From NCBI GenBank assembly GCA_963666505.2, contig CAXXXL010000003.1, positions 62,001 to 126,000 of the forward strand: a stretch of DNA of 64,000 nucleotides, in the 5' to 3' direction. This document shows, in pieces, positions 61,862 to 64,000 of this stretch. This DNA comes from JABGQS01 sp963666505 (GTDB taxonomy: Bacteria; Bacillota; Clostridia; Christensenellales; SZUA-584). The number at the start of each line of letters is the position of its first letter. Within the stretch, counting starts at the first letter, position 1. The notes beneath the pieces are model-generated. The model worked only from the letters and a program-made list of their open reading frames with translations. It made no database searches and was not told the DNA's origin. Both the position numbers and the translations under genes were made by a program.

Positions 61862-62944
61862 TCATTTTTTCTTAAGTTTTACCGTTCCATTTTCAACAAT
61901 ATAAACCCTTCCTATCGTACTTTTCACGGGCACTGCAGACGTTATAAAACACTGTACCCCTTTGGCGTATCCGAGCAGCGCATTCTGCCTTGCAAAGTCG
62001 AGCTCGCTGAAAACGTCGTCCAGTAAAAGCACGGGCGTTTCCTCGAAGTCGTCCATAGCTATGCGCAGAGTAGCGATCTTCAGCGATAGCATCGCCGTTC
62101 TTATCTGCCCCTGCGAAGAATAAGCTTTTATCTCGCTGCCGTTTATAGCGACCGAGATATCTTCCCTGTGCGGTCCGTGAATGCTGAACCCCTGCTCTAT
62201 CTCGGAAGAAAGAGCGGCGCTCATTTTTTCAAACAGTGCCCCGGCAATGTCGTCTCCCGAAACGCTGCACCTATATTTCAATGACAATTCTTCGCCGTTG
62301 GAAAGATGCTCGTGCACATCCTTTGCTTTTTGCTCCAGCCTTTCCAGGAACTCTCTTCGTGCCTTTATTATCTTTTCACCGTGCGCAGATAGCTGTTCGT
62401 TGAAGACATGCACAAGCTGTGCAAGCTTTTCCGGATTCATCCTCGATTTAAGCAGCGCATTTTTCTGCATCAGCGCCTTTCCGTATTCCTGCAGCTCGAA
62501 AAAATATGCCGGCCTTAGCTTGCTTATCTCCATGTCCATGAAGCGCCTGCGCAGCTGCGGAGACTCTTTTAGCACCTTTAGGTCTTCCGGCGAAAACACA
62601 ACTGCCACGAAGTTTCCGAAAAGCTCTCCCATCCTGCGTGCAGGCTCGCCGTTCACCTTAAGGCTTTTCTTGCCGTCCCGCATGATGAGCGATTCCATAA
62701 CAAGCGTACCCTGTCTTTTTTCTATCGTTCCTTTTATATATGCGCTGTCATTCTCAAACCTTATGCACTCTGCATCCTTCTGCGTCCTGAAGGATTTACC
62801 GAAGCTCAAAAATCCGATGGATTCAAGTACGTTCGTCTTGCCGGCAGCATTTTTTCCCTCAAGAATATTGATTCCGCCGTCAAACTGCACGTCCAGATGC
62901 TCATAGCTTCTGTATTTTTTTATCAGCAGCTGCTTTAAATGCAC
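61862..62944 (-). CDS. recF: DNA replication and repair protein RecF
   Basis: 360 residues: Walker A in LEGKNAAGKTNVLESIGFL (about 28-46), signature YSSQGQIRTAMLSLK (about 272-286), Walker B VLLLDDVFSELD (about 303-314). Loads RecA at gaps. GTG start with GGGGAG six bases upstream. Not next to dnaA, dnaN or gyrB here, unlike many genomes; it follows a polytopic membrane protein gene by 12 bases. Confidence 0.95.
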   Translation of the reverse strand: MHLKQLLIKKYRSYEHLDVQFDGGINILEGKNAAGKTNVLESIGFLSFGKSFRTQKDAECIRFENDSAYIKGTIEKRQGTLVMESLIMRDGKKSLKVNGEPARRMGELFGNFVAVVFSPEDLKVLKESPQLRRRFMDMEISKLRPAYFFELQEYGKALMQKNALLKSRMNPEKLAQLVHVFNEQLSAHGEKIIKARREFLERLEQKAKDVHEHLSNGEELSLKYRCSVSGDDIAGALFEKMSAALSSEIEQGFSIHGPHREDISVAINGSEIKAYSSQGQIRTAMLSLKIATLRIAMDDFEETPVLLLDDVFSELDFARQNALLGYAKGVQCFITSAVPVKSTIGRVYIVENGTVKLKKK

Positions 62945-62956
62945 TAAAACTCCCCT

Positions 62957-64000
62957 TTATGCCGCAGTATAGAACCATACGGCTCCGCATACGTTTATTA
63001 TAACACCCAGTACCGCCAATACAACCGGTAAAGCTGCAACTTTGCTCTTCAGTCCTTTGCCCGCCAGCGCAAGGTCTTCGGATATAATAAGCGTCATGAA
63101 TGGTATCATGTCCACAAGATACCTGCTGCCAAACTGCCAGCCGCCCATGGTCCTGTGAGCCAGCATAAGCAGCATATGAACAATAAGACACACCAAATAT
63201 ATAGCCTGTTTTGCGCCAAACTTCTGCCTTGCCATGCTTACAACCAGCAGCACATATGCCGGGTTCACAAGGAAAAACAACGTTCCGTTGAATTTGGGCG
63301 GCTCAAGCACGCCGTTTGAAATTACTGGCAGCTTTAGTATTTCCAAAAAGTTTTTGCCTATATAAGAAAAGCTGAACTGCGACTCCTGCGCAAACTCCGG
63401 CAGATAGTTGTGTCCAAACTCGAATATGCTGTCGAATCTTATGTAATTATACACTGCGCCAAGCGAACCTATGAAAGCTAGCGGCAGTACATATTTTATG
63501 CAGGAAAAAAAAGTCCTTATCCTTCCACTACCAGCGTCAATGTTTTTATACAGCAGATATAACATCAGCGGAAAATAGAGGATTTGAAACGGTCTGCACA
63601 AAAATGCCGCTCCAAGCGCGAGAAAAGCAAAGTACCACGCCGCTTTTTTCTTTGATGTTATCAAGTATACGGCAAGCGCCGAGAAGAAAAAACCCTGTAC
63701 CTGCGCCGAAAACCACACCCATCCGGTGACCGAGAGGTAGAAAAGGTTGCTTCCCAGCACCAACAGCAGCGCTAGAACTGCGCTATTTAAATCACCAAAT
63801 TTTTTTCTGTTGAATATGAAGTATATAAGCACAAAGCTGGCAAGACCGAAGATCGTATTGACAAGGTTATCAGGCGTCGCAAAGCCAAATATCGGATAAA
63901 GCAAAAACTGTATCACGCTCGGAAAAGGCGGAAAGCTTATGAAAAACTGCCCGTCATACTCTGCAATCTCCAGCCATGAAACGTTTTGCGGAAGGCTTGC
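62957..64000 (-). CDS. Polytopic membrane protein, GT39/GT-C-like, partial
   Basis: 348 codons to the window edge, open at the N-terminus (no start before GCAAGCCTTCCG). The edge sequence WLEIAEYDGQFFISFPPFPSV matches the loop of GT-C-type glycosyltransferases and related membrane proteins (Y-x-P/F-PP-F/G-x). About eight helices follow. Substrate unknown; likely sugar transfer from a lipid carrier at the outer face. Confidence 0.7.
   Translation of the reverse strand, partial: ASLPQNVSWLEIAEYDGQFFISFPPFPSVIQFLLYPIFGFATPDNLVNTIFGLASFVLIYFIFNRKKFGDLNSAVLALLLVLGSNLFYLSVTGWVWFSAQVQGFFFSALAVYLITSKKKAAWYFAFLALGAAFLCRPFQILYFPLMLYLLYKNIDAGSGRIRTFFSCIKYVLPLAFIGSLGAVYNYIRFDSIFEFGHNYLPEFAQESQFSFSYIGKNFLEILKLPVISNGVLEPPKFNGTLFFLVNPAYVLLVVSMARQKFGAKQAIYLVCLIVHMLLMLAHRTMGGWQFGSRYLVDMIPFMTLIISEDLALAGKGLKSKVAALPVVLAVLGVIINVCGAVWFYTAA

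Overview
The window looks like a low-to-moderate GC chromosomal segment of an anaerobic Clostridia-type Firmicute. Grounds: one 16S-Ala-Ile-23S-5S rRNA operon, the S10-spc-alpha ribosomal protein order with a KOW protein between map and infA, zinc-type S14, a zinc-lid adenylate kinase, ECF transporter genes behind rplQ, an HppA pyrophosphatase of the GNTTAA (potassium-dependent) type, and many GGAGG ribosome binding sites with GTG/TTG starts. The genus is not resolved from sequence alone.

Layout. 1-5.9 kb is an accessory zone next to the 3' end of the rRNA operon: the end of a pcm-like gene, then five single genes (SDR dehydrogenase, hypothetical, acidic secreted protein, PASTA/PTPE protein, Erm methyltransferase), each lying between two successive copies of the rRNA operon terminator; two copies also keep part of the 5S gene. 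5.9-12 kb is the rRNA operon on the minus strand, with a 23S intervening sequence at helix 45, a decayed tRNA-Ile copy and a long repeat-bearing 23S-5S spacer. 12-18 kb holds a PadR/HAAS/eight-repeat membrane protein operon, a GGDEF protein, a DUF2089-SHOCT-holin-like operon and a lipoprotein. 18-34 kb (mostly minus) holds hppA, a BNR-repeat protein, rpsF-ssb-rpsR, acetyltransferases, a YgjP-like peptidase, a psuG remnant, a RES-domain protein, serS, argS, a carboxypeptidase, folA, thyA and a DUF218 protein. 34-53.6 kb is truA-ecfT-ecfA (fused) and the whole alpha-spc-S10 gene block, read leftward from a promoter near 53.58 kb. 53.9-59.1 kb (plus) holds an nfeD-zinc ribbon-floA operon, a perfectly duplicated lipoprotein start and an MBL hydrolase. 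59.2-64 kb (minus) holds a DUF5808 protein, serA, serC, recF and a partial polytopic membrane protein.

Themes. Much of the window is translation machinery (rRNA, tRNA, 27 ribosomal proteins, two tRNA synthetases, IF-1). Accessory genes sit at the 3' ends of these conserved genes, and four places show a displaced or decayed second copy of the conserved 3' end: 5S rRNA (twice), tRNA-Ile and serS. The 530-5960 terminator-bounded single-gene array is the best candidate for an undescribed gene-acquisition system; no integrase is visible in the window.
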